Of a stretch of 64,000 nucleotides of DNA, positions 21,915-34,196 are shown one piece after another. Both the position numbers and the translations under genes were made by a program. Under the pieces are notes generated by a model that had not been told where the DNA came from, did no database searches, and was given only the letters and a program-made list of their open reading frames with translations. Location: positions 32,833,067 through 32,897,066 of the forward strand of contig CM077831.1 in the NCBI GenBank assembly GCA_039720395.1. The letters are read 5' to 3'. How positions within the stretch are numbered: the stretch's first letter is position 1; each line of letters begins with the position of its first letter. Source of the DNA: Liquidambar formosana (Eukaryota; Streptophyta; Magnoliopsida; Saxifragales; Altingiaceae).

Positions 21915-24900
21915 GTGCTCACTCTAAATGTTAAGTAGGTCACTTTTGGTCACTCCAAAGGGTAAGTAAGTCACTCCAAATGGTAATTTGGTCACTCCAA
22001 TTGATAAGTTGGTCACTTTTGGTCACTCTAAATGGTAAGTTGGTCACTTTTGGTCACTTCAAATAGTAAGTTGGTCACTCCGAATGATAAGTTGGTTACT
22101 CTAAATGTCAAGTTGGGCACTCCAAATGATAAGTTCATCACTTTTGGTCACTCCAAATGGTAAGTTGGTTACTTTTGGTCACTCCAAATACTAAGCTGGT
22201 CACTCCAAATGGTAAGTTGGTCACCCTAAAAGGTAAGTTGGTCACTCGAAAGGGTAAGTAGGTTACTCCTAATGGTAACTTGGTCACTTTTGGTCACTCC
22301 AAATGGTAAGTAAGTCACTCCAAATGATAATTTGGTCACTCTAATGTTAAGTGGGTCACTCCAAATGATAAGTTGGTCACTCTTGGTTACTCCAAATAGT
22401 AACTTGGTCACTCCGAATGGTAAGTTGGTCACTCTAAAAAGTTAGTTGCTCACTTTTGGTCACTCCAAATGATAAGTAAGTCACTCCAAATGGTAATTTG
22501 GTCACTCTAAATGTTAAGTCGGTTACTCCAGATGATAAGTTAGTCACTTTTGGTCACTCTAGATGATGAGTTTGTCACTTTTGGTCACTCCAAATAGTAA
22601 GTTGGACACTCTAAAAGGTAAGTTGATCGCTCGAAAGGGTAAGTAGGTCACTCCAAATGGTAATTTGGTCACTTTTTGTCACTCCAAATTGTAAGTAAGT
22701 CGCTCCAAATGGTAATTTTGTCCCTCTAAATGTTAAGTAGGTCACTCCAAATGATAAGTTGGTCACTTTTGGTCACTCTAAATGGTAAGTTGGTCACTCG
22801 AAAGGGTAAGTAGGTCACTCCAAATGGTATGTTGGTCACTTTAGGTCACTCCAGATGGTCACTTGGTCACTTTAAATGTTAACTAGGTCACTCCAAATGA
22901 TAAGTTGGTCACTTCTAGTCACGCTAAATGGTAAATTGGTCACTTTTGGTCATTCCAAATGGTAAATCGGTCACTCAAAAAGGTAAGTTGGTCACTTTTG
23001 GTCACTTCAAATGGTAACTAAGTCACTCCAAAAGGTAATTTGGTCACTCTAAATGTTAAATTGGGCACTCCGAATGATACGTTCTTCACTTTTGGTCACT
23101 CTAAATGGTAAGTTGGTTTCTTTTGGTCACTCCAAATAGTAAGTTGGTCACTCTAAATGGTAAGTTGGAATCGATTTGTTCACTCCAAATAGTAAGTTGG
23201 TCACTCCAAATGGTAAGATGGTCACTCTAAAAGGTAAGTTTGTCAATCGAAAGGGTACGTAGGTCACTCCAAATGGTAAGTTGGTCACTTTTGGTCACTC
23301 CAAATGGTAAGTAAGTCACTCCAAATGGCAATTTAGTCATTCTAAATGTTAAGTGGGTCACTCCAAATGATACGTTGGTCACTTCTACTCACACTAAATG
23401 GTAAGTTGGTCACTTTTGGTCACTCCAAATGGTAAGTTGGTCACTCTAAAATGTAAGTTGCTCACTTTTGGTCACTCCAAATGACAAGTAAGTCACTCCA
23501 AATGGTAATTTGGTCACTCTAAATGTTAAGTCGGTTACTCCAGATGATAAGTTAGTCACTTTTGGTCACTCTAGATGATGAGTTTGTCACTCCAAATGGT
23601 AAGTTGGTCACTCTAAAAGGTAAGTTGGTCACTCGAAAGGGTAAGTAGGTCACTCCAAATGATAAGTTGGTTACTTTTGGTCACTCCAAATGGTAAGTAA
23701 GTCACTCCAAATGGCAATTTGGTCACTCCAAATGATAAGTTGGTCACTTCTGCTCACTCTAAATGGTAAGTTGGTCACTTTTGATCACTCGAAAGGGTAA
23801 GTAGGTCACTCAAAAAGGTAAGTTGCTCACTCTTTGTCACTCCAAATGGTAAGCAAGTCACTCCAGATGGCAATTTGGTCACTCTAAATGTTAAGTGGGT
23901 CACTCCAAATGATAAGTTGGTCACTTCTGGTCACTCTAAATGATAAGTTAGTCACTTTTGGTCACTCCACATGGTAAGTTGGTCACTTTTGGTCACTCCA
24001 AATGGTAAATTGGACACTCTAATTGTTAAGTCGGTCATTCCAAATGATAAGTTGGTCACTTTTGGTCACTCCAAATAGTAAGTTAGTCACTCCAAATGGT
24101 AAGTTGGTCACTCTAAAAGGTAAGTTGGTCACTCGAAATGATAAGTAGGTCACTTCAAATTGTAAGTTGGTCACTCAGAAATGTAAGTTGGTCACTGTTG
24201 GTTACTCCAAAAGGTAAGTAAGTCACTCCAAATGGTAATTTGGTCACTCTAAATGTTAAATAGGTCACTCCAAATGATAAGTTGGTCAATTTTGGTCACT
24301 CTAAATGGTAAGTTGGTCACTTTTGGTCATTCTAAATAGTAAGTATGTTACTCCAACTGGTAAGTTGGTCACTCTAAAAGGTAATTTGGTCACTTGAAAT
24401 TGTAAGTAACCCACTCTAAATGGTTAGTTGGTCACTTTTGCTCACTCCAAATGGTAAGTAAGTCATTCCAATGGTAATTTGGTCACTCTAAATGTTAAGT
24501 AGGTCACTCTAAATGATAACTTCGTCACTCTAAATGGTAAATTGGTCACTTTTCGTCACTCCAAATAGTAAGTAGGTCCTTCCAACTGGTAAGTTGGTCA
24601 CTCCAAAAGGTAACTAGGTCACTCCAAATTGTAAGTTGGTCACTTTTGTTCACTCCAAATGGTAATTTTGTTACTCTAAATGTTAACTAGGTCACTCCAA
24701 ATGATTAGTTGGTCACGTTTGGTCACTCTAAATGGTAAGTTGGTCACTCGAAAGGATAAATAGGTCACTCCAAATGGTAAGTTGGTCACTCTACAAGCTA
24801 AGTTTGTCACTCGAAAAGGTAAGTAGGTCACTCCAAATGGTAAGTTGGTAACTTTTGGTCACTCCAAATGGTAATTTGGCCACTCTAAATGTTAAGTAGG

Positions 24901-25513
24901 TCAATCCAAATGATAAGTTGGTCACTTTTGGTCACTCTAAATGATAAGTTGGTCACTTGTGGTCACTCCAAATAGTAAGTAGGTCAATCCAAATGGTAAG
25001 TTGGTCACTCTAAAAGGGAAGTTGGTCACTTGAAAGGGTAAGTAGGTCACTCCAAATGGTAAGTTTGTCACTTTTGGTCACTCCAAATGGTAAGTAAGTC
25101 ACTCAAAATGGTAATTTCGTCACTCTAAATGTTAAGTACGTCACTCCAAATGATAAGTTGGTCACTCTAAATGGTAAGTTGGTCACTCCAAATAAGCAGT
25201 ATGTCACTCCAACCGATCAGTTGGTCACTCTAAAAGGTAAGTTGGTCACTCAAAAGGGTAAGTAGGTCACTCTAAATGGTAAGTTGGTCACTTCTGGTCA
25301 CTCCAAATGGTAAGTAAGTCACTCCAAATGATAATTTGGTCACTCTAAATGTTAAGTAGGTCACTCCAAATGATAAGTTGGTCACTTTTGGTCACTCTAA
25401 ATGGTAAGTTTGTCATTTTTGGTCATTGCAAATGGTAAGTAGGTAACTCCAAATACTAAGTTGATAACTTTTGGTCACTTCAAATGGTAAGTTGGTCACT
25501 CCAAATGGTAAGG
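21915..25513. repeat. 3.6-kb array of 21-bp GGTCAC units
   Basis: More than a hundred diverged units of about 21 bp of the form GGTCACTCCAAATGGTAAGT(T/A), with variants such as CTCTAAATGTTAAGT, CTCTAAAAGGTAAGT and CTCGAAAGGGTAAGT. A 10-bp GGTCACTTTT spacer is inserted at intervals. Variant types recur in the same order, giving a loose higher-order repeat of roughly 200-300 bp. The array begins about 190 bp upstream of the transposase start, so it lies on the promoter side of that gene. It ends in single-copy DNA with GGTTCACACGAAATAGTGAG-like remnants near 25535-25580. Confidence 0.93.
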
Positions 25514-26898
25514 AAATTATAATTACTAAATGGTCCATGGTTCACACGAAATAGTGAGTGGTTCACACAAAAGACTAAGTGATACTCGCATGAACCTTTT
25601 AAAAAAAAAAACTAAAATGAACTGTGAATGTTCATATTCAACAAATCTTCATTTTTCCTTGCAAAAATCAATACAAATAAACTAAAATGGTCAACTATAT
25701 CCTCTTCTCAATCAATCTATGTCTCATCCAAATAAAAATACAAATGGAAAATCCTACCAATTGGGTAAGTTACAATCTAAACAAAACTCGATAATTTCAT
25801 GGATAATCTAGTGGTAGAAAGAATGATGTAAAAACAACTGAACTGTATAGCATATCAAATACATTATTATTCTTAAAAAAAAAATGTAAACATAGATTTA
25901 AATAACTTTAACTTGAGAGTTGGCTTACCGATATTGTTTACCGTAGAAACACCCAAGCCAATAGCCACGTTCAAGGGAAGAGGAGCTGAAGAGGAGCTGA
26001 AGAGGAGCTCTGGTTACGGTATTGAAATTGCCACATTCAAGTGAAGCTCCAATCATTTTTAATTCTATATTTAATGAACTCATCTGCTTTGTTTGTTACA
26101 TCCTAAATTATGCATTTAAAGTTGTTTGAGGGATGTCATTTATTGAACTGAGCTTTGTTTGTTACGTCCTATGTTCTCTATTAAATTCTCCATGGGTTGT
26201 TGAGGGATGTTGGGGAAGGACTACTGCTCATTTATTTGTTAGGGGTGTAAAGGACATTTACACCCATTAAAATATTAAACTATCTTGGTGATGTACATTG
26301 CAAACCGGCAGATGCTCCAAAGGCAACCGGTCAAAATCTAATTATAATATTCTTGCAAAACAGGTGTCAATTGAGCATTGGCCTGATACCATTTATTCTT
26401 TTCTCGGTACCATACCGAAAAGCAATAGAAGGTACCGTAGAAACACCCGGAAGACATTCAACAATTTAACACGTACTTATGTACCCAACAAGATTCTTAC
26501 ACGTGTCAAGACAGCCACCGAATTGGAGAAACCGTCTAGGTGGGAAGAGACGAGAAAATAAGCTAGTCTTTGATTTCGAGTGTAATAGTGTAAAAGGCTT
26601 TGGGGTGGAGAGATTTGGACCTCAAAATATTTGTCTGGTGAGAGTGTTCACACAACCTTTAACACACCAATTTCCGCACACTTTCCTTGCCTCCAAACAC
26701 CTTCTATACTTCCCAATCTCTCTATACATATACATATGTACTTCCCATATCAGTTCATGCATCATTGACACTTGTATAACTCATAATCTCCCATTCTCTC
26801 GGATACCCACCAACCTTTTGTCTCATATTTTCTCGAATTATACCTTCAAAAATTGAATTCTTGTGATAATTTTGATCTGGGTATATTTTTGGGAGAAA
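25514..26898. other. Element flank and RBCX upstream region
   Basis: Single-copy-like DNA. A 16-bp direct repeat TACCGTAGAAACACCC lies at 25939-25954 and 26433-26448. Two partial tandem copies of a ~63-bp segment (TTTGTTTGTTAC(A/G)TCCTA...GAGGGATGT) lie at about 26090-26215. A hairpin GGGTGTAAA-GGACA-TTTACACCC lies near 26245-26267. The last 400 bp is probably the RBCX promoter and leader, with TATA-like TATACATA stretches near 26720. Confidence 0.45.
26500..26505. promoter_or_regulatory. G-box upstream of RBCX
   Basis: A CACGTG hexamer inside ACACGTGTC lies about 400 bp upstream of the RBCX start codon. G-boxes are bound by bZIP and bHLH factors and are common in light-regulated plastid-protein genes. 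Function here is inferred from position only. Confidence 0.4.
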
Positions 26899-29800
26899 AT
26901 GGTGGGTGCTTTATCTGTTGTGGGTTCACCGGTGGTCGACTCCCATACTAGTCCATGTTTGTGTTTGGATGCTGTACTGCCTTCGTCTAATTTGAATCAC
27001 AAGAGCAGTGGAGAATTGGTTTTGAAAAGGAATTCAAAGGTTGGAAAGCATTTGCCGCGGCAGGGGACGTTGGAATTGAGCAGTTCTTTCGTTGATTCGT
27101 GGCATGAGTGGCGGGTTTCAGCCAAAGCGCTTTCGGGAAATGTTAATCGGTTTTCGAGGAAACAGAGGAAGGCTCGGAGACTTGTGATCGTCGGTGAGGT
27201 GGCCGGGCAGTATGAAGACAGCTTCGAAGATGTTAAAACGGTAATAATAAAAAAATAAAAAATCTTTGTGATTATTGCTGGAAATTTAATTTTGTAGTTA
27301 GATTGTTTGATGATTTTACTGTAAGAAATATGATAGGATTCATTGTCCTTATGTTGAGATTTTTTGCTTTTTATTATATGAATTGATTTTACGGTAATAT
27401 TGTTGTGTCTCGAAGCTGCCTTGCTGCCTTGCTGGGATATAAAAGCACTTTATTCCTATGGTTGAACATAATTTTTATACACAATTTTTCACATGATTCT
27501 TAAGCCATCAGATCATACAGGATCCAATAGTCTTGTCATTATGTTAGTTTTTTGCTTGGTTTTTTTGGAGACTGTTGGATCTTGCAGGATCCAATCGCGT
27601 AAGAATGTGTTAAAGAATTGTGTATATACTCAATCTGTTGACCTTTCCCTTTTTGTAGTTTAAGTTTAAACAATTTTCTGCTGCACCTTGTTATGGTCTT
27701 ACTGGAGTAAGCGATTGTGGCTGTAGCAACCTCACACCATTTTAAGTCTTCAATAGTAATTCGTACCTTTAACATATTTAGATGAAAATTTTCACTTTCT
27801 GGAGAAATCAAATATTCAAAAAGAATTATAAGAATGCCATGAAAATTCATCAATGGTCCTAGAAATTCTGAATCATTGCTGGCTTTGATATGATTTTGCG
27901 ATGAACCATATGCTAATGAGCCAATAAACCAGAAAATCAGAGGAGAAGAAACCAATATTAGTTTAATGGAATGGTGATCCTTTTTTTACTAGCCCCACCC
28001 CACAAATAATAATAATAATAATTAAAATTAAAAAAAAATGTTATAGTTTCTTATTTTTAAGGTTTCTTTTTTCTTTCTTGTTTTTTAAATACTTTATTCC
28101 CCCTGTTAGAATGAGTAATCACTCCAGAAGTAAACAGAGATGAGTGGCACTATACGAAATTCAATTGATCCTAAAAAGGTATTATGGGAAGAAAGGTCCA
28201 CAAATAATGAACTGGAAGATCAAGAAATTGGATAAGATTTGTTATTTCTTTTCTTTTAGAGAAAAATGTCATCGAATCAGCAAAGAATTATATTTAAAAC
28301 AAATTTAGAGCACAGTGAACTCCACTAGTGTCAAGAAATCTACACTATGTAATCCGTGCTTCATCCTCACACTTATGACCAATGGTGAGTCTCAAATAAA
28401 GTGGTATGATAATTACTGTATCAGGTAATAGGTAATAATTGCGTAAAATTGTAATAGGTATATATGAGCCTATTAATGAGATGGATTGCAGATAAATCTG
28501 TTCTTCTTCTACTATTGCAAGTATATTAAGGACCGATCCGTCTTTTACAAACCAAATTGATCTTTGTTGAGCCCATTTAGAGCATTACACTTATGTATCT
28601 TCCATTGAATTTCTCTGTGTCATATTAGAAATTATGTTTTACTATGAATTTCAAGTCTGGTAGCCATTATCATATCTGTAGTTTTTGTTATAAACTTGTG
28701 TTTACACTGGCCAAAATTCTTCTGCCTGCAGCAAATACTCAACTATTTCACATACAAAGCTGTGAGGACTGTTCTTAACCAGCTTTATGAGATGAACCCA
28801 ACGCAATATAGGTGGTTTTATGAGTAAGTGGGATTGTCTACTTTACGTAAAATTTTCTAGAAATTGCATCAATCTCATATTGTTAGTAATTGTCCCATAA
28901 TAACCAATGAGTTTGGCATAATTGTACGTATTTAGTGACTCAGTGGGTTAGCTTGAGACTTGGTAGGCTTTAGACAGTTGTTAAGTCTTCTGATTTGAAT
29001 GATTTAGGAACCACACACACACACAATTTCATTTATATAACTTTGGAATCAGGGATTAATCACTTTCATATGCTTTCACACAAACACACACACACACAAA
29101 ATTTCATTTATATAACTTTGGAATCAGGGATTAATCACTTTCATGTGCCTTAAATGGGGTTGCCATTTTGTCAAGGTTGGGTTGGTTGACATCAAAGCTA
29201 ACTGAAGCAAGATTTTAGAACACCAACCTAAGCCTCAAACTGATAATTCAACCCAAATCCAACCTAACATGACCACAAGAAGCCAACCAACCCAACTCTA
29301 GAGTTTCAAAATTTTCTTAGGTACAATTTCATTTCATTTATATAACTTTGGAATCAGGGATTAATCACTTTCATATGCTTTAAATGGGGTTGCCATTTTG
29401 TCAAGGTTGGGTTGGTTGACATCAAAGCTAACTGAAGCAAGATTTTAGAACATCAACCTGAGCCTCAAACTGATAATTCAACCCAAACCCAACCTAACAT
29501 GACCACAAGAAGCCAACCAACCCAACTCTAGAGTTTCAAAATTTGCTTAGGTTTGGCGATAGTGTAAACTATATTGGTTTATGACATTAGGTAAAGAAAA
29601 TGTTATCTAATTTAACTGAATACATACCAGCAGGCTGTATGTGCATTGCGCCTGGACCCAAGTCGCATATATCTAAAATACTCTATTTAAAAACATATGC
29701 ATCCAAACATGTTAACTTTTGTTGCAATTTCTGTTTTATCTAAGTCTTGTTCCATTCCTCATTTTGACAGTTTTGTTGCAACAAACAAGCCTGGTGATGG

Positions 29801-30539
29801 GAAACGCTTTATCCGCACCCTTGGGAAGGTAATTCTTAGAAATCTTTATTCTGTTTGGTTGAAAATGTGGGAAATGAAAAGAACTTAGTTTCTTCTTTAT
29901 TTGGGATCCAAGAAGACATCCACCTCCACTCAACTAGCCTAATACAACTATATGGCTTAGTTGTGGTGACCTTTTTAACTTCTTCGAAATGAAAACAGCA
30001 TATGACATTAGATTTTTTGCTTCTCTTTTCCTCGGGTCTTTACCAGAAGTAGAATATGGGAAATTTCTGAATTTCACAAATGTTCTTTTTTTTTTATTTT
30101 TAATGTTATAAATAGCATTATCTATTCTCACCCAAAGCAAGCAAAGAGAGAGAGAGAGAGAGAGAGAAGAAGAAAAAGAAGAAGAAAAACAAAATGATTA
30201 AATACATCTTCTTTATTATTAACAGGAAAAACAGGAGCTCGCTGAAAGAGTGATGGTAACACGCCTTCATCTCTATGGAAAATGGGTTAAGGTATTGAAT
30301 TTATTAAAATTTCTCAGGCTTTTCCTTCAATATGCAAATTGAGCACATAAAACATGGGAAGAAAAATAAAATAACATGTAATAATTATTTTTCTTGTCTG
30401 TCATTGTGATATACAGAAATGTGATCATGGCGAAATATATAAAGAGATCTCTGATGAAAACTTGGAGTTGATGCGTGAACGGCTCATGGAGACGGTGATA
30501 TGGCCCTCAGATGACACAAACACAGAGAAGATTGGGTGA
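26899..30539 (+). CDS. RBCX: RbcX chaperone, chloroplast (Rubisco assembly)
   Basis: Five exons give 226 residues: 26899-27240, 28732-28823, 29771-29828, 30226-30291 and 30417-30539. RbcX is a dimeric chaperone that holds newly folded Rubisco large subunits through their C-terminal tail during assembly in the stroma. The conserved helical domain is unmistakable: ILNYFTYKAVRTVLNQLYE, YRWFYDFVATNKPGDGKRF, ERVMVTRLHLYGKWVKKCDH and RERLMETVIWPSDDTNTEKI. The first ~90 residues are Ser/Arg-rich and fit a transit peptide plus linker. The N-terminus MVGALSVVGSPVVDS is the kind I associate with the RbcX2-type plant copy; I am less sure of subtype than of family. Intron 2 exits after GA and re-enters with T, restoring Asp. 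Intron 2 holds a tandem duplication. A G-box lies upstream. Confidence 0.93.
29100..29556. repeat. Tandem duplication in RBCX intron 2
   Basis: Two nearly identical copies, offset by 230 bp (29100-29320 and 29330-29556), run from TTTATATAACTTTGGAATCA to the run GAGTTTCAAAATTT. A partial third copy of the first ~50 bp lies at 29025-29080 behind CA repeats. The copies differ at only a few sites, so the event is fairly recent. Confidence 0.88.
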
Positions 30540-32500
30540 AATGTTATTCATCTTGGCTTCATTTTTCTTTTTTTCCTTTTTTCTTTCTACCATTGTCCTT
30601 GCCGTCTAGGTAGGTCCTTGCTTGAAGATCAACCAGTTTGGTCCCAAAGACTTCCATTTATATTATTTTCCACCAACTAATAAGATTTGATCAATATTGT
30701 AATCTGGGCAATGTATATATATACCATCCATCATTCTAGATTAGTTTGAAGGGAAGAATTTAAATCTGGGATTTCACTTAATAAGTATATATGAATGGAA
30801 CTTTAGTTTATACATCACCTATATGTTCAACAATCTGAAATTTTTAGATTTTTGGAACATGAGAAGAGCATTTTGAGATCATGAACTGCAATAACATAAG
30901 GCCCAAATTGCTGTTTGGATATCTCGAGAACCAGGTACGATGGTGAGTGTTTATTGGCTTGTGTCATGGGCTCGATGTTTCAACCCAACACCCGTGCGGC
31001 ACTTAAGCTTTACATCTTATTCGTGAACCCTTAAGTAAGCCTACTTGACACTTCTAAGATTGGAAAGAAGGAAAGCACACTCGGATACTTGTGGAAAGTA
31101 TACTTGTATTACTCAAAGTAAGCTATACAACACTCAAGAGTTACGAGGCTTGGATTCCTCTCCAACTCCTTCCAACTTCTCCCAGTTCTTCTAGTTGGTT
31201 TGGCCAAAAATATGTATTGGTAACATGCCTGAACTAGTGAACTCAGACGGCTGAGTTTTTGTGGGCCTTTTTGCTTGTCTCCGGTGCTCCCTGCATTATG
31301 GTTTTAGAGGAATTTTGTCCACATGAAATCTCCCATCCACAATTCATGATGAGATTTCTAGTTACCAATTTACAATGATGCAGAGGGATGAGGCCTTTTT
31401 GGAACTTCAGTTTATACATCACCTATATGTTCAACAATTTGAAATTTTTAGATTTTTGGAACATGCGAAGAGCATTTTGAGATCATGAACTGCAATACCA
31501 TAGGGCCCAAATTGTTGTTTGGATATCTTGAGAACATTGTTTATTGGCTTGGCATCCTTCGCCTACCAAAGTTAAAACCATTGCTAAATGTCATCCAGTG
31601 GTTCACAGCCTGTGATATTTCAGTGATGCAAAGGGATTAACTGAAACCCTATTTAGATTCAGATGTAACAATAAACTTGCAAGCAAATTAATCAACTGAT
31701 GTAACCAAAAAAGGAAAAAATAATCAATTGATAAAATAAATCTCTCAACTCTACATGTTTTAACCATCTCTATTGGAGGTTTTCATCATGTATCGTTGGA
31801 CCTCACAAAAACTAACATCATAGTAGCGGTAGCGCTGGTTGTACCAAAAAATATTTTCACAAAACTGTAGAGTTCGTGGTAGGGATTGGAATGGAGATTG
31901 ATCTTACAAGTTACAACATGTATTAAGATGATAAGATGATCCATGATTCTATAGCTTATTTCTTTTTCTTTTTTTTTTTTTAAATAAATAAGAAGTGGTA
32001 AAAAGGGGATATCCAATTCTCTTATTCGTTGAGAAACCAACAAAATGAGGAATCATAGGCATTTTTATAAGTCAACTGTATCATTTCCAAAATTCAAATT
32101 CTTAATTATCTGATCTCTTACACCTCTACTACTAAAACACCATTCTTGTGGCGATTCTATAGACGTTTTTGATAAACATATGCTGTGCAACATGGGCAAC
32201 AAAAGTCGTGAATAAGTAGAAAATAAGATTGATTAAAAAAGTATTAGAAATTAAATAAATGAATAAATGAAAATAAAAATTAAAACATTAAAAGCGGTTT
32301 TAGCAACGCCGCTTTTAATGTAAAAGGGAATGGGGCAATTATAGGTTGATCCGACTACGGGTAATAATTACAACTCATTAATTTAGTAGTCATTCTTCAT
32401 TAAGTTAGTACTCATTTACTACAAAGTTAGTAATAGTTAATTAATGTCCTGTGGTCGGACCAATCTATAATTCCTCCTAAGAAGAAACAAAAAAAGGTGA
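30540..32500. other. Intergenic, with a duplicated segment and LTR-like insert
   Basis: A ~150-170-bp segment (TTTATACATCACCTATATGTTC ... GTTTATTGGCTTG, shown here by its ends) occurs at about 30800-30961 and again at 31400-31552. Between them, from 30962, is a stretch starting TGTCATGGGCTCGATG with ACCCGTGCGGCACTTAAGC, which has the look of a small LTR (TG start). Its 3' end is not clear. The rest, up to 32500, is AT-rich with no gene seen. Confidence 0.4.
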
Positions 32501-32509
32501 AAAATCGTA

Positions 32510-32877
32510 CGCTGTCATTCTCACTCCCTCACCCTTGACTCTCTCTCTCTCTCTCCACCATCGACCGCCGGTGTGCATGATTTCGACGAATCCGACGCCG
32601 ACGAAGGCCATTATCGACGAACTTGAAGCCGGTGAACACCCCTTTGACCGCCGTACTCTCTCGCCGACGACGACGACCTCCTATACCGCCGTTCTCTTCT
32701 CTCCTCACCAACATCTCCGCCGTCATCGTGCGTTTATATCAACAGGGAACATTCTTCTTTAGCCGAACCAGGTAAACTCCTTTCTCTCTTCGTCCTAGTT
32801 TTTGAAAATTCCTAATATACAATCACCATGGTTTTAGGCGCGCCTCCTCTCGCCTCGCTGTTGCTGTTCTTCTCAAG
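32510..32877 (+). other. Probable spliced 5' leader upstream of MED28
   Basis: A CT-rich start (32537-32556) and a GC-rich stretch form a likely first exon to a donor at 32771 (ACCAG/GTAAAC). A second small exon, 32838-32877, has proper borders (GTTTTAG before, CAAG/GTAAAT after). A 61-codon frame from an ATG at 32579 could be an upstream ORF. Linking these exons to MED28 1.3 kb away is inference; a hAT MITE separates them. Confidence 0.35.
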
Positions 32878-33440
32878 GTAAATCTCCTCACTCTCTCTCG
32901 TTGCCCGTATTCTCTCTGTTATTGTTCATGCTGCTCCTCTTTCAATAGGTTTTTGTTATTTCATCTTGGTTTTGAAACCTTTTTTTTTTTTTTTTTTTTT
33001 GGTGTATAACCTAATTTGTTCTTTATTATTTCTTTGTTTATGTTATAACTTAAGGGTTTTCTTTACACCTAAATATTGGATTGAATGTTGGGACCAAAAA
33101 TTTTGGACAAAGAAATACATGCCCACTATAAATTTTGTACGAAAAATCAATCCTTGAAGCCATTGCGCCTATGCAAGTGCAATAGAACATTTATTGTAGA
33201 ATTTTTTTTTTTTTTTTTTTTTTTTCATGGGAAATATGAATTCATATTTTCACTTGTACGATGGGTTTGTACATTGTGGATTTTATAAAGGCTGATATAG
33301 TGGCAATGGAGTTTTTTCGTTTTTCAAGTTGGACAGTTTTGGGCATTTTTCGTATGCGCATTTTTTGATTCATGATGTTTCTTGTGAGTCCAGATGCATA
33401 TCTAATCTATATCTCCCATTCCATTTTTCTTGCAGCTGTA
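32878..33440. other. Probable leader intron, T-rich
   Basis: T-rich DNA with poly-T runs at about 32979-33000 and 33200-33225. I see nothing coding in it. Confidence 0.4.
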
Positions 33441-33448
33441 GGTTTTCT

Positions 33449-34082
33449 CAAGGACTTTAATATCGATATCGATGGATATATCGAGGGTCCAAAAATGTGG
33501 ATATATCGGATATATCGTTGGATATATCGACAATATCGATATCGTTTTAAAGATATAGTGGATATTATGAGTTAAACATGGATATTTTTATTGAAACTCT
33601 TGGAAACAATGATTTAAACTCTAATACACAATCTAGCATCAAAATATTGCAATTTAAATATGTATAATACAAGTATGTGTTGCGTAGGGTATAAAAAATA
33701 TACCGCGCTAAGTAAATAAATGATAGAAAATTTTGCAAATTCAACATTTAAATGTTATATAACATTGAAATAGATTTTTGTAACATTTAAATATAGAGTG
33801 CTATTAGACCAAAGGCCATTGATTTGAAATAATATTTTAAATTATGTGAAATACTAAGCATAGTAAAATGTACATATATATGTGAATCCTAACCTATTCT
33901 AATGTGTAAAAATTTCACCAGCAATCAGCAAAAGGGCATTTAAACATGGCAGTGTCGATATCTTGAACGATATCAACGATATATCTTCGATATTTTGTTT
34001 TTTGAAAATTTTTCAATTTCGCAATAATATATCATATCGTTACTCTTCGATATGGCGATATATCGCGATTTTTAAGTCCATG
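33449..34082. mobile_element. hAT-type MITE upstream of MED28
   Basis: A 634-bp element. The left end is CAAGGACTTTAATATCG and the reverse complement of the right end is CATGGACTTAAAAATCG. The octamer GGTTTTCT is duplicated on both sides (33441-33448 and 34083-34090). CA(A/T)GG ends and an 8-bp target duplication are hAT hallmarks. The subterminal parts are dense in ATCGATATC / GATATATCG motifs. There is no coding sequence. Confidence 0.87.
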
Positions 34083-34196
34083 GGTTTTCTTATTGCATTT
34101 TAAGAAAGAGCACTTTAATTACATATTGATAGACATAAACACAGTAGCCAACTGCAAGTAGTTAGGGTTAAGGCTTTGTTGAGTAGAAGATTAAAC

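Noticed and set aside
22226..22432. Minus-strand ORF with a seven-residue repeat
   Set aside because: Product of the 21-bp array; no coding signal.
13281..25513. CRISPR-like regular arrays
   Set aside because: The repeats are adjacent without unique spacers and the genome is a plant; these are satellites and minisatellites.
26479..26856. 125-codon ORF upstream of RBCX
   Set aside because: Low-complexity translation of the likely promoter and leader; no conserved motif, and it overlaps the G-box region.
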